Under the pieces are notes generated by a model. It saw only the letters and a program-made list of their open reading frames with translations. It ran no database searches and was not told the DNA's origin. A stretch of DNA of 64,000 nt, from contig JAAEQC010000218.1 in NCBI GenBank assembly GCA_024231905.1, positions 186,001-250,000 of the forward strand, given 5' to 3'. This DNA comes from a bacterium (GTDB lineage: Bacteria; Krumholzibacteriota; Krumholzibacteriia; LZORAL124-64-63). This document shows, piece after piece, positions 55,651 through 64,000 of this stretch; the first letter of the stretch is position 1; each line of letters starts with the position of its first letter. A program made the translations under genes and the position numbers.

Positions 55651-56940
55651 CTACACCCAGCCCCGGTCCCGGCAAGCGGCCGCGACCCGGTTGATGGCCA
55701 CCACATAGGCGGCATCACGCATGTACAGTTTCTTGGACGTGGCCAGGTCGCTGATGGAATGGAAGGCGGAGGTCATCTTCTGGTCCAGGCGCTCCAGGAC
55801 CAGTTCCCGCTCCCAGAAGAAGTTCGTGTTGCATTGGACCTGCTCGAAGTAGCTGCAGGTCACCCCGCCGGCGTTGGCCAGGAAGTCGGGGATCACGAAG
55901 ACGCCCCGCTTTTCCAGCTCCGCATCCGCTTCCGGGGTGGTCGGGCCATTGGCGCCCTCGGCAATGAACTTCACGCGATCCTTGATCCGGCCCACGTTGT
56001 CGCCGGTGATCTGGTTCTCCAGGGCGCAGGGCAGGAGGATGTCCACGTCCTGGTCCAGCCACTGGTCGCCGGGTACGACTTCGTAGCCCAGGTCCACGGC
56101 CTTGGCCTTGTCGATGCCGCCGAAGCGGTCGGTGATCCCGCGCAGCTGTTCCAGGTCGACGCCGTCGGTCTTCACGAAGGCGTAGGTGGTCTGGTCGGTC
56201 TGGTCCCAGCTGGACACGCACACGACCGTGCCGCCCATCTCCTTGTAGAGCTCGATGGCGTACTGGGAAACATTGCCGAAGCCCTGGAAGCTGGCGGTGG
56301 TGTCCGACGGATCGACGCCCTGCTTATCGAGGGCCTCGCGCAGACAGTAGACGACGCCGTAGCCCGTGGCCTCGGTCCGGCCCAGGGATCCGCCCATACC
56401 CACGGGCTTGCCCGTGATCACGCCGGGAAAGTGGCCGCCGGTGATGTGCTCGTACTCGTCCATCATCCACAGCATGTGCTGGGGGCTCGTCATGACATCG
56501 GGCGCGGGCACGTCGGCCACCGGGCCGATGTTCCGGGCCAGTTGGCGCACCCAGCCGCGGCAGATGGCTTCCTGCTCACGGGCGCTCAGCTCGTGGGGAT
56601 CGCAGATGACGCCGCCCTTGCCCCCGCCCAGGGGGATATCGGCCACGGCGCACTTCCAGGTCATCCACATGGAGAGGGCGCGCACGGTGTCGGCCGTCTC
56701 CTGGGGGTGGAAGCGGATGCCGCCCTTGCAGGGGCCGCGGGCGTCGTTGTGCTGCACGCGGTAGCCCTGGAAGACCCGGGTGCTGCCGTCGTCCATGCGC
56801 ACGGGAATGCTGAAGTGGTACTCACGCAGAGGGCTGCGCAGCAGGCCCCGGGCGCCCGGATCCAGGCCGATGAGATCGGCGATCTTGTCGAACTGGGTGC
56901 GTGCCATCGCGAACGGATTGAAGGTCGTATCGTGAGCCAT
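55651..56940 (-). CDS. Glutamate dehydrogenase, NAD-type (Glu/Leu/Phe/Val dehydrogenase family)
   Basis: The 429-residue enzyme has VQHNDARGPCKGGIRFHP, catalytic-lysine segment CAVADIPLGGGKGGVICDP, VADVPAPDVMTSPQHMLWMMDEYE, GGSLGRTEATGYGVVYCL and TASFQGFGNVSQYAIEL. Length and motifs place it in the catabolic-type group, different from the 46834-48195 paralogue; specificity for glutamate is inferred from the K/G-rich substrate pocket and could in principle be another amino acid. AGGAGC precedes the ATG. It lies between two ATP-grasp proteins, two bases from the one downstream. Confidence 0.92.
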   Translation of the reverse strand: MAHDTTFNPFAMARTQFDKIADLIGLDPGARGLLRSPLREYHFSIPVRMDDGSTRVFQGYRVQHNDARGPCKGGIRFHPQETADTVRALSMWMTWKCAVADIPLGGGKGGVICDPHELSAREQEAICRGWVRQLARNIGPVADVPAPDVMTSPQHMLWMMDEYEHITGGHFPGVITGKPVGMGGSLGRTEATGYGVVYCLREALDKQGVDPSDTTASFQGFGNVSQYAIELYKEMGGTVVCVSSWDQTDQTTYAFVKTDGVDLEQLRGITDRFGGIDKAKAVDLGYEVVPGDQWLDQDVDILLPCALENQITGDNVGRIKDRVKFIAEGANGPTTPEADAELEKRGVFVIPDFLANAGGVTCSYFEQVQCNTNFFWERELVLERLDQKMTSAFHSISDLATSKKLYMRDAAYVVAINRVAAACRDRGWV

Positions 56941-57078
56941 GCCGCTGCTCCTGTGTGGTCGTGCCGGCGCGTGGCCGGACAGGTCATCGCTTCCGCGGCG
57001 TCCCCCGTCGCGGACCGCGGAACGATGGTCAGCGCCGGAGCCCGGGGCAAGTGGAATCGCTCCGGTCCGGATGTCCGG

Positions 57079-60000
57079 TCACGCCCTCCGGCAGGGCTGG
57101 TTCGCCCGGGCCACGTGTTCCGAGCCGGGCCTCAGGACCACGCCACGTCGGGTACGGCCATCGATGAGCACCGTCAGCGGAGCGTCCAGTTCCATGTGAC
57201 GCAGGAATTCCCCCTCGGCCTGGCCAGGCTGGTCGTCGAACCAGTCCCAGTCCAGCCGGCTGGTGCCCTGGCCGCGGTTGACCGTCAGGTAGCCCACCTG
57301 GAAACTCGTCAGATTCTGGAAGAAGTGCGAGCCCTGGCTCGGGGTGACCCGGAAATCCTCCAGGTCGGTCTCCACGATGACCTGGGCGCCGGAGATCTGG
57401 TCCCAGCGCACGGGAATGCCCAGCCAGCGGTCCGCCGATCCCCAACGGCCGGGTCCCAGCAACAGGTAGGGCCGCGCCTCGTCCACTAAACGCTGGTTCA
57501 GGCGGCCGATTTCCGCCGCGATCTCCACCGTGCGTCCCCGGTCGAACACCCCGCGGGGCACGTAGACGACATCGCGGATCCCGCAGTGGCGGCCGTTGCC
57601 CAGGGCCAAGTCCGTGGCGAGGATGGCCGCTTCGTCGTCCATCACTTCGACGGGAATGTCGGGGGCCTCGTAGCCGGCGGCCAGGGGACGGATCTGCAGG
57701 AATCCGAACTCGTCGGGCACGCCGGGCTCGTCGTGCAGGGCGACGGCGAACTCGATCTCCACCTCGGCGCTCATGGTGCGCCGTCCCACCTCCAGGAGCA
57801 GTTGCACCACATCCGCCAGGGGGAAGACATCCGACTTCAGGACGTGGGCGAAGGAGACCAGGCGCATGCCCGGGCGATAGATGCCGTCGTAGACCGCTTC
57901 GTTCTCCGCCGAGTACACCGAGCCCAGCGGGTCCAGAGTGCCGTGCCGCTCAGCGTCGGCCAAGTCCAGGACCTTCAGGTTGAAGTCGTCGTTGATCCGG
58001 GGGTAGGCGTCGGGATCGCTCACGTCCAGGGCGAAGAACTGGCGCTGGCTATTGTTCATCCAGTCATCGATGGTCCCGAACTGGGGCAGCACACCCGGGT
58101 GGCGCGGGCTGAAGCGCAAGGCCTTGCCCCCCTCGACCACCGTGCGGCCGAGCCCCAGGGCCGCCGTGACGACGCCCTCGTCCGGGGCCATGTCCCCGCT
58201 GGGGTAGAAATTGCTCGAGTGGGCCACACCGGCGAAGTGCGGGTAGTCATAATGCTCGTGCTGGCGGCCGACCATCTGCTGGATGACCACCGCCATCTTC
58301 TCTTCCTCGATGCGGTTGCTCGTGGCCTCGATGTAACTCTTGGCCGCCCGCGAGAAGGCCGAGGCGTAGATGAGCTTGATCGCGTCGCAGAGCTGGTCGA
58401 GCCGCACCTTCAGGTCCGGATGGTTGTTGGCCAGCATGTAGGTGGAGTAGACGCCGGCGAAAGGCTGGAACTGGCTGTCCTCAAGCATGCTCGACGAACG
58501 CACGGCCAGCGGGTACCGCACCTTCTCCAGGAACGTCTCCAGATCGTCGTAGATGGCCGGCGGCAGCTTCTGTTCCAGGAAGGCGGACGCGACCTCCTCG
58601 TCCTCCACGTCCCCCAGCACCCTGCGGCGCAGTCCGCCCTGGTTCAGGAAAGAGTCGAAGACGTCCGTGCCCACCACCGCCGTGGGCGGTACCTGGATCG
58701 TCACACCCGGGAAGCGGTCGGTGATACCGTAGCGGTGAAGCACCGAGTTCATGAATGCCAGGCCACGGCCCTTGCCGCCGAGGGAACCGCCGCCGATGCG
58801 CACGAAGCTGCTGCCCGTATCGAAGTGACGGCGGGAGAAGTCGGCCACGACGCCGCGGGTGGTCTCGGTGCGAAAGCGGTCGATGGCGTCCACCAAGAAG
58901 GCGCGCAGTTCCTCGTCGTCGTTGAAGTCGGACACCTTGCGCGGCCGGATTACCGACGCCAGCGCGAACTCGGTACGGGCCCGCAGCCAGTTGGAAAAAT
59001 GATCGTAGGTGGCGTGGTGGCGGATGGATTCGACGGGCACCTGCCGCAGCAGGTCGAGCATGGCGTGCAGATCCCCCGCGCGGCCCACTTCGGAACCGTC
59101 CCCCAGGCGGAACACGAAATCGCCGAAACCGAAGTTCTCGAGCATGAATGCGCGCAGATCCAGCAGCAGGGTCCGCGAATTCTTGTGGATGAAGCCCGCT
59201 CCCACTTCGGCGGCCACGCCGGCCAAGCCCGCGTCGGTGGACTGCAACACCGCGGGCGTGTGCGGATCCACGTACTTCACCCGCCGGATGAATTCCACTC
59301 CGGCGTCCTCACGGTGCTCGCCGTTCCAGGGAAAGCGTCCGTCGGAAATGACTCCCAACAGGGCGCCCTTGTAGTGGCCGTAGAACTCCCAGGCCTCCTC
59401 GAAGGACGTGGCCAGCAGGATCTTGGGCCGGGCCCGCAACCGCAGCAGGCGGTGGCTGAGGTTCACGCCCTCGTCCATCAGGGATTGGGTCTGCTCCACC
59501 ACCTCGGTGTAGAGCAGGGGCAGGTACGAGGAGTAGAAACGCACCGAGTCCTCGATCAGGAGGATGCAGCGGACCTCGCCGTAGCGCGTATCGTGGGCCA
59601 CGTTCAGCAGGTCCTCGGCGTGCTTGATGACAGCCAGCAGCAGGCGCAGGTCGCCGGTCCAGAGGAAGTAGCGATCCAGGTTCCCGGCCCCCTCTGTCTC
59701 CCGGATGAACTGGAGCTCGCGCGGATTGAAGGCCAGGTTGAAGACCGGCAGATCCGGCCGCCGTTCCTTGACGGCCCGGGCCAGGGTGGGCGCATCCATG
59801 TCCCCCAGGCGCGACATGGTGATGACCAGGTCGAAGCCCCGGGATTCGATGAGCTCGAGGGCCTCCTCGCCGGTGGAGGCGCGGGTGACCATGGGCGCGA
59901 AGCTCAGGTTCAGGTCCCGGTACTCGCCCAGCAGCAACTCCGTCAGACGGGCGCCCTCCTCCAGGGTGAAGGCGTCGTAGAGGGAGGCCACGAGCAGCAC

Positions 60001-60090
60001 GTGTTGGACACGGCGCTGCATGAGGTTCTCAAAGCCGCTGAAGCGGCTGCCGGATGCCGGTCCGGCCGGCGGGAAGATTTGATCCATCAT
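57079..60090 (-). CDS. PEP-synthase-like ATP-grasp protein with N-terminal receiver-like region
   Basis: The 1003-residue protein begins with a response-regulator-like region (VQHVLLVASLYDAFTLEEGARL... DLVITMSRLGDMDAPTLARAV; a second similar segment starts at GEVRCILLIEDSVRFYSSYLPLL near residue 170). An ATP-grasp PPDK_N domain follows at about 430-790: GGGSLGGKGRGLAFMNS, PLAVRSSSMLEDSQFQPFAGVYSTY, VEIEFAVALHDEPG, FLQIRPL. The end carries LLLGPGRWGSADRWLGIPV and GSHFFQNL, the same terminal domain as in the 52922-55648 protein, without swivel or PEP barrel. Bacteroidota genomes have relatives annotated as PEP synthases; the reaction is unproven. Confidence 0.78.
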   Translation of the reverse strand: MMDQIFPPAGPASGSRFSGFENLMQRRVQHVLLVASLYDAFTLEEGARLTELLLGEYRDLNLSFAPMVTRASTGEEALELIESRGFDLVITMSRLGDMDAPTLARAVKERRPDLPVFNLAFNPRELQFIRETEGAGNLDRYFLWTGDLRLLLAVIKHAEDLLNVAHDTRYGEVRCILLIEDSVRFYSSYLPLLYTEVVEQTQSLMDEGVNLSHRLLRLRARPKILLATSFEEAWEFYGHYKGALLGVISDGRFPWNGEHREDAGVEFIRRVKYVDPHTPAVLQSTDAGLAGVAAEVGAGFIHKNSRTLLLDLRAFMLENFGFGDFVFRLGDGSEVGRAGDLHAMLDLLRQVPVESIRHHATYDHFSNWLRARTEFALASVIRPRKVSDFNDDEELRAFLVDAIDRFRTETTRGVVADFSRRHFDTGSSFVRIGGGSLGGKGRGLAFMNSVLHRYGITDRFPGVTIQVPPTAVVGTDVFDSFLNQGGLRRRVLGDVEDEEVASAFLEQKLPPAIYDDLETFLEKVRYPLAVRSSSMLEDSQFQPFAGVYSTYMLANNHPDLKVRLDQLCDAIKLIYASAFSRAAKSYIEATSNRIEEEKMAVVIQQMVGRQHEHYDYPHFAGVAHSSNFYPSGDMAPDEGVVTAALGLGRTVVEGGKALRFSPRHPGVLPQFGTIDDWMNNSQRQFFALDVSDPDAYPRINDDFNLKVLDLADAERHGTLDPLGSVYSAENEAVYDGIYRPGMRLVSFAHVLKSDVFPLADVVQLLLEVGRRTMSAEVEIEFAVALHDEPGVPDEFGFLQIRPLAAGYEAPDIPVEVMDDEAAILATDLALGNGRHCGIRDVVYVPRGVFDRGRTVEIAAEIGRLNQRLVDEARPYLLLGPGRWGSADRWLGIPVRWDQISGAQVIVETDLEDFRVTPSQGSHFFQNLTSFQVGYLTVNRGQGTSRLDWDWFDDQPGQAEGEFLRHMELDAPLTVLIDGRTRRGVVLRPGSEHVARANQPCRRA

Positions 60091-60132
60091 GGGAGTCAGG
60101 CTAAAGCAGAATCCCCGGCCCGACCAGCGGAA

Positions 60133-60915
60133 TCAGAAGCCGAAGCCCCAGGCCACTTTCAGGCCGCCGGTCGGACCCGCGCCGCCATCCCCGTCCACTT
60201 CGTGCAGGTGGGGTACCAGCCAGCCGGCGGCCGCGCCGACGAGCGCTCCGGCGAGGATGTCGGTGGGGTAGTGGCGGCCCGCCGTATAGCGAAGCAGGCC
60301 GGTGGTGGTAGCGGCGGCCAAGCATCCGCCCCACACCCAGCCGCGGGCGCCGGAGTCAGGATGCAGCCGTTCGAAAGTCGTGGCGAAGAAGACCATCGAC
60401 GCGAAGGCGTTGGCGCTGTGGCCCGAGGGAAAGGACCGGTAGGCCGTGGTCGAGTTGCGCAGGGCGCCGGGTATGCGCGGGTCGTCGTTGAAGACGAAGG
60501 GACGGGGGCGGCCGAAGATCCGTTTGAGGGCGTAGGTGGTGCCCGTGTTCAGAAGCATGGTCTCGGCGTACATGACGGCCAACCGGCCGCCGCGCTCCCG
60601 GCCCGGACCCGTAACCGTCAGGGCCAGCGGCGCCAGCATCTGCGCGTTCACCAGCCGGTCGCTGACACGGTTTGCGGCGGGAGACCAGCGGCGGGAAGCC
60701 GTACGGTCGAGGGCCGGAACGGTGGCCGGATCACCCACGGATCCCGCATCCGCCGGCGCATGGGCCTCCACCAGGGCCCCGATCAGGAAGACCGCGCCAC
60801 CCGCTCCGACCAAGGCCGCCTCGCGCCCGTTGTCCAGCTCGTACGGGTAGGTTTCCTGCGCCGCGGCCGGCGCCCAGGCGAGAGCCGCCATGAGGATGAT
60901 CATCGTCCGTATCAT
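60133..60915 (-). CDS. PAP2-family membrane phosphatase
   Basis: The 260-residue protein has a signal peptide (MIRTMIILMAALAWAPAAAQ) and the three PAP2 motifs: KRIFGRPRP, FPSGHSANAF and RYTAGRHYPTDI, with catalytic His residues in the second and third. Such enzymes dephosphorylate lipid phosphates, undecaprenyl pyrophosphate or lipid A. The exported start and the envelope neighbours suggest a lipid substrate. It begins 109 bases after the DUF3943-like gene. Confidence 0.9.
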   Translation of the reverse strand: MIRTMIILMAALAWAPAAAQETYPYELDNGREAALVGAGGAVFLIGALVEAHAPADAGSVGDPATVPALDRTASRRWSPAANRVSDRLVNAQMLAPLALTVTGPGRERGGRLAVMYAETMLLNTGTTYALKRIFGRPRPFVFNDDPRIPGALRNSTTAYRSFPSGHSANAFASMVFFATTFERLHPDSGARGWVWGGCLAAATTTGLLRYTAGRHYPTDILAGALVGAAAGWLVPHLHEVDGDGGAGPTGGLKVAWGFGF

Positions 60916-61023
60916 GGATTCATCCTAGCATGGGTGGCGTAGGCGCGCACGGCTTCGGCGCGCTGTCCGGGAGGCGGGTTCCGGCCCGACAGGCCGCGGT
61001 GATGACAGCCGACGACGGCCCGT

Positions 61024-62175
61024 TCATTCGCCCCGAGCGAACCGTCTTCCCAGCCCCAGCGGCAGCAACGGCGCGTTGCCGATGGTGACCCCCAGCATGA
61101 TGTCGTTGCTCTGGGTCTCGATGAAGGCCAGCCCCGGCCGCAGAGGTCCCAGGTCCACGAGCCCGGGATAGACATTGACCTGCCAGCGCGCCTCGAGATT
61201 CTTCGAGTAGAGAACCGAGGCCATGAGGCTCCCCCCCCGGTCATAGAACATGCCGACGGACCGCGCCAGATTCGCCGTCTCGCTGATGCCGTCCACGTCT
61301 TCCAGGTTCTTGGCGACCCAACCGGCGCCGCAGCTCAGGTAGTGGTCCCCACCCACGTGGCGCGTCAGGCCCAGTTCCCCGCCGTTGCCCCAGTGGTAGA
61401 AGAGGTACCACGGCGTCTCGGCGCTGAGGCGTAGGCGCATCATGTAGTTGAGGCCGATGTTCTCGAAACGGCCGCGCTCCGGGTCCCAGAGAGGTTGGAA
61501 GGACCAGTCCGCCATGTTCAAGGTGCGGCCGAAGAAGCGGGAGACCCGGTCGGAACTGAAGAGCAGGATCCCCGCCACGTCGAAGAGATAGACGTCGGCG
61601 ATGGGGTCCACCCGCCAGCTGGTCTTGCTGTCCATCTCCACCGTCTCGTTGAGCAGGTGGTAGACGACCATGGTCCCCACCGACCAGCGGATCTCGTGTT
61701 CGAAGCCGTGGGCCCGGTACCACTCGCGCATGAGCCGGTAGCTGAAGCCACCGCCCAGCAGGTGGTTCCAGTAGTTGGGCCAGTACTGGGCGTCGCCGCT
61801 GTTGAAGCTGACCGGCAGCACCTCGGACTTGATGAACTCCCACCAGCCTTTGGCCTCGATGGACTTCACCGGATGCCGCAGGTTGCGCCAGACGTTGTTC
61901 CAGCCGTTCTGGTAATCGATGTCCTCGGCACAGTTGGAGCGGCCCTCCATCTTGATGATGCCGTAGCCGCCGTTGAGGATCAGCCGCAAGGGGCCGGACA
62001 GGTGGTCGGATCCGTAGCCGCAGCGCTCGTAGAAGTAGTACTCGGGCTCGACGGGACCCGACGCCACGGTCGTATCCGCCGCTACCGCCGCATCCGGGCC
62101 CGGATGGGCACAAGCAGCCGCCGCGCAGGAAACCAACAGGAGAATTCCTAGAGAGGTCTTGAGATGCATCTTCAT
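61024..62175 (-). CDS. DUF3943-like outer-envelope protein
   Basis: The 383-residue protein has a signal with a possible lipobox (LLVSC) near residue 17. The region NYWNHLLGGGFSYRLMREWYRAHGFEHEIRWSVGTMVVYHLLNETVE and later FGRTLNMADWSFQPLWDP resemble the DUF3943 family of probable outer-membrane proteins; the C-terminal half has alternating strands suited to a barrel. Function unknown. The family attribution is from motif memory and moderate. It is divergent from the MepK-like gene and upstream of the PAP2 phosphatase. Confidence 0.6.
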   Translation of the reverse strand: MKMHLKTSLGILLLVSCAAAACAHPGPDAAVAADTTVASGPVEPEYYFYERCGYGSDHLSGPLRLILNGGYGIIKMEGRSNCAEDIDYQNGWNNVWRNLRHPVKSIEAKGWWEFIKSEVLPVSFNSGDAQYWPNYWNHLLGGGFSYRLMREWYRAHGFEHEIRWSVGTMVVYHLLNETVEMDSKTSWRVDPIADVYLFDVAGILLFSSDRVSRFFGRTLNMADWSFQPLWDPERGRFENIGLNYMMRLRLSAETPWYLFYHWGNGGELGLTRHVGGDHYLSCGAGWVAKNLEDVDGISETANLARSVGMFYDRGGSLMASVLYSKNLEARWQVNVYPGLVDLGPLRPGLAFIETQSNDIMLGVTIGNAPLLPLGLGRRFARGE

Positions 62176-62397
62176 TTATGTCGGGAGGGTTGGGGAAGGA
62201 CACGTGCTGCAAATAACCGCTGTGGTCCCACGGAAGTCAATACGCGAATGACAGTTATGATTACATCAGGGTGACTCATGTTCACGGGCGCGCAGGATGC
62301 GGATCCGGGAGTTTCCCGTCAACTCCCGCAGACACCGGCCGATCCCGATTGCAGACTTGCTATGTCCCGAGCCAGGCGTCAGATTTCGGGAGATCGG

Positions 62398-63015
62398 ATG
62401 GAGAGCCGGTCCCTTGGCGCCACTCCATGGAGGAAGATCCGCTTGCGCCGCCACCACGCCGACCACGATCCGCGACGTCGTAGCTTCCTGGGCCTTTGCG
62501 GCCGTATCGCCCTCTGTGGAGCGCTACCGGTGCCGCTGCTGGCCGACCGGGCCACGGCTGCTCTCGATCCGCGGACCCGCTCCCTCGATCTGCTGAACAC
62601 CCACACGGGCGAAGCCCTGTCCTGCGTGTACCAGGAGGATGGACTCCTGCTGCCCGATGCCCTGGCCGCCCTGGACCGCATCCTGCGCGACCACCGCACG
62701 GACGAGATCAAGTCCATGGACCCGGCGCTGCTGAACCTGATGAGCGACGTGGCCCACAACTGCAACGCCTCCAGTCCCATCCACGTCGTCTCCGGCTACC
62801 GTTCACCGGCCACCAACGCGGCTCTTCGCAGCCGGAATGGCGGCGTGGCCCGTCGCAGCTACCACATGGAAGGCAAGGCGGTCGATCTGCGGCTACCCGG
62901 GGTGTCGACCGAAGTCGTGAGGTCCGTCGCGTCAGGGGTCCGTCAGGGCGGCGTCGGCCACTACCCGCAATCCGATTTCGTCCACGTCGACACCGGCCCC
63001 GTCCGCTACTGGTAG
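62398..63015 (+). CDS. MepK-like (YcbK/DUF882) murein endopeptidase
   Basis: The 205-residue protein has a Tat-type signal (RRRSFLGLCGRIALCGALPVPLLA). The M15-like zinc site is SYHMEGKAVDLRL (HxxGxAxD) and DFVHVDTG (HxD), after VVSGYRSPATNAAL. E. coli MepK (YcbK) cuts 3-3 crosslinks made by L,D-transpeptidases. The ATG at 62398 with GGGAG upstream is preferred to ATGs further upstream, giving a sensible Tat signal. Its last 84 bases overlap the convergent L,D-transpeptidase gene. Confidence 0.86.
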   Translation: MESRSLGATPWRKIRLRRHHADHDPRRRSFLGLCGRIALCGALPVPLLADRATAALDPRTRSLDLLNTHTGEALSCVYQEDGLLLPDALAALDRILRDHRTDEIKSMDPALLNLMSDVAHNCNASSPIHVVSGYRSPATNAALRSRNGGVARRSYHMEGKAVDLRLPGVSTEVVRSVASGVRQGGVGHYPQSDFVHVDTGPVRYW

Positions 63016-64000
63016 ACCAGGTTCGTTCTCGGGCCTCGACGAACTCGCCGCGTATCCGTACACGTCGTCCCGGAAACAGAGCGTGCCGTCATCATCGATC
63101 CAGGCCGTGGCGTAGACCAGGTGCACCGCCACCGGCCGTGGCAGGGGCACGGACGTGGTCTCTCCACTCGCCAGCAGATCCGCCAGTTCGGTATAGCCCT
63201 CACCCAGGAGGGCCTCAGCCAGTCTCAAAGGTTCCTCGAGCCGCACACACCCGGAGGAGAAAAACCGCTCGCTCTCAGCGAAGCGTCCCGTGTGGGGCGT
63301 GTCGTGGATGTAGACCGCATAGGGGTTCGGGAACATGAATTTGATCCGCCCGAGGGGATTGTTCGGACCTGGTCGCTGCTGGAGCTTGTAGGCCAGATTC
63401 CAGGGCGCGATGCCCTGCCAGGCCACATCCAGCGGGTCGAGTTCCGGCGCACCCGGATGCCAATCGCGGAAAACCCGGATACCCCGCTCCACCAGATAGG
63501 AAGGGTCCTCGACGATCTTCGGGAGCACATCCTGCCGGGCCAGAACCTGGGGAATGTTCCAGACGGGATTGATCTCAAGCGACGTGATACGACTGGAAAG
63601 CACGGGCGTCGGTCGCGCCGGCCGGCCCACGATGGTGCGCAGCCGCAGGGACACCGAATCGCCCTCGACCACCGTCAACCGCCCCTGGAGCACGTCGACC
63701 CGCACGTGGGTCCGGCCCAGGTCGCGCGGGAGACAACGCAGACGCTCCAGACTGAACTCCACCTGGCGCAGGCGGTCGGCCACCGGAACGTTCAAGGCTG
63801 CGATCGTGCGCGCCCCGACCACGCCGTCCCGGACCAGTCCATGGCGGCCCTGGAAGCGGCGCACGGCCGCACAGAGCACGTCGTCGTAGAACTCGGCGGG
63901 GCCCGCGGGGGTTGCGGCTTCACCCAGGATACGTCGGCGCAGGTACGCGACGCGCAGAGCGCTCTCCCCTGGACGCAGCAGGTGCCCGTCCGGCACCAGC
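62932..64000 (-). CDS. L,D-transpeptidase (YcbB-type), C-terminal part cut by window edge
   Basis: About 356 residues are visible; the N terminus lies beyond the right edge. A peptidoglycan-binding motif (VLCAAVRRFQGRHGLVRDGVVGARTIAALN) precedes the YkuD catalytic domain, which shows IHDTPHTGRFAESERFFSSGCVRL with the catalytic His and Cys. A tail of about 90 residues follows. It makes 3-3 murein crosslinks. It overlaps the MepK-like gene tail to tail, the two being partners in crosslink making and cutting. Confidence 0.9.
   Translation of the reverse strand, partial: LVPDGHLLRPGESALRVAYLRRRILGEAATPAGPAEFYDDVLCAAVRRFQGRHGLVRDGVVGARTIAALNVPVADRLRQVEFSLERLRCLPRDLGRTHVRVDVLQGRLTVVEGDSVSLRLRTIVGRPARPTPVLSSRITSLEINPVWNIPQVLARQDVLPKIVEDPSYLVERGIRVFRDWHPGAPELDPLDVAWQGIAPWNLAYKLQQRPGPNNPLGRIKFMFPNPYAVYIHDTPHTGRFAESERFFSSGCVRLEEPLRLAEALLGEGYTELADLLASGETTSVPLPRPVAVHLVYATAWIDDDGTLCFRDDVYGYAASSSRPENEPGLPVADGAGVDVDEIGLRVVADAALTDP

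Noticed and set aside
52922-60090. Annotation of both ATP-grasp proteins as complete PEP synthases
   Set aside because: Neither shows the TSHAA phosphohistidine segment or the PEP-binding barrel motifs.
57586-60942. Forward-strand open frame of 1118 codons opposite the receiver/ATP-grasp gene
   Set aside because: High-GC antisense shadow: low-complexity His/Gly/Val-rich translation, no domain motifs, and the reverse strand encodes clear family motifs.

Overview
The window reads as a piece of a high-GC chromosome from a Gram-negative bacterium, most likely an uncultured lineage of or near the Fibrobacterota-Chlorobiota-Bacteroidota (FCB) group, for example Krumholzibacteriota or Eisenbacteria. 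This placement is inference from gene content. A Kdo transferase (waaA), a family-9 glycosyltransferase and an outer-membrane barrel with thrombospondin-3 repeats show an outer membrane. A gingipain-like C25 peptidase with a FlgD-type C-terminal domain, exported proteins with dockerin-type calcium loops, DUF1844, a eukaryote-like (type 2) isoleucyl-tRNA synthetase and an EF-G with the AHIDSGKT G1 box fit that part of the tree. No phage, insertion sequence or CRISPR array was seen.

Layout. 1-12.2 kb: uvrA (cut by the left edge), mazG, a four-gene reverse operon (two CNNM/CBS proteins, DUF1844, outer-membrane protein), a forward envelope-glycan operon (GT9, waaA, radical SAM/SPASM), the queuosine genes queE-queC and an unknown lipoprotein. 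12.2-20.1 kb: an M49-like zinc lipoprotein, tRNA-Asp with a clear promoter, a SpoIID/LytB lipoprotein and the 1456-residue C25 peptidase. 20.3-25.3 kb: an accessory island of five tandem, separately promoted paralogues of a secreted family of about 200 residues, then a dockerin-type protein. 25.6-43.5 kb: mostly housekeeping on the reverse strand (tRNA-Val, mltG, ruvX, an RsbW/STAS pair, rluD, lspA, a DksA-type zinc protein, ileS, purine nucleoside phosphorylase, DivIVA, YggT, YggS, a RecA-like ATPase, fusA, fetAB, kbl, fba).

43.7-51.5 kb: forward znuA-znuC-znuB zinc importer, tmRNA, an NADP-type glutamate dehydrogenase and a GntR-ABC transporter operon. 51.6-64 kb: a small Rho_N-like protein ending in a very long perfect hairpin, a metallo-beta-lactamase-fold protein, a three-gene block of two unusual PEP-synthase-like proteins around a second glutamate dehydrogenase, a PAP2 phosphatase, a DUF3943-like envelope protein, and a MepK-like endopeptidase convergent with an L,D-transpeptidase.

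The best candidates for something undescribed are the five-member secreted family, which has cohesin-like features and sits beside a dockerin-bearing protein, and the pair of ATP-grasp proteins that lack the phosphohistidine and PEP-binding domains of true PEP synthases, share an uncharacterised C-terminal domain, and flank glutamate dehydrogenase; one of them carries a nucleotidyltransferase. Smaller signals are a terminator-like hairpin in the fusA leader and a 24-bp perfect inverted repeat at 51994-52079.
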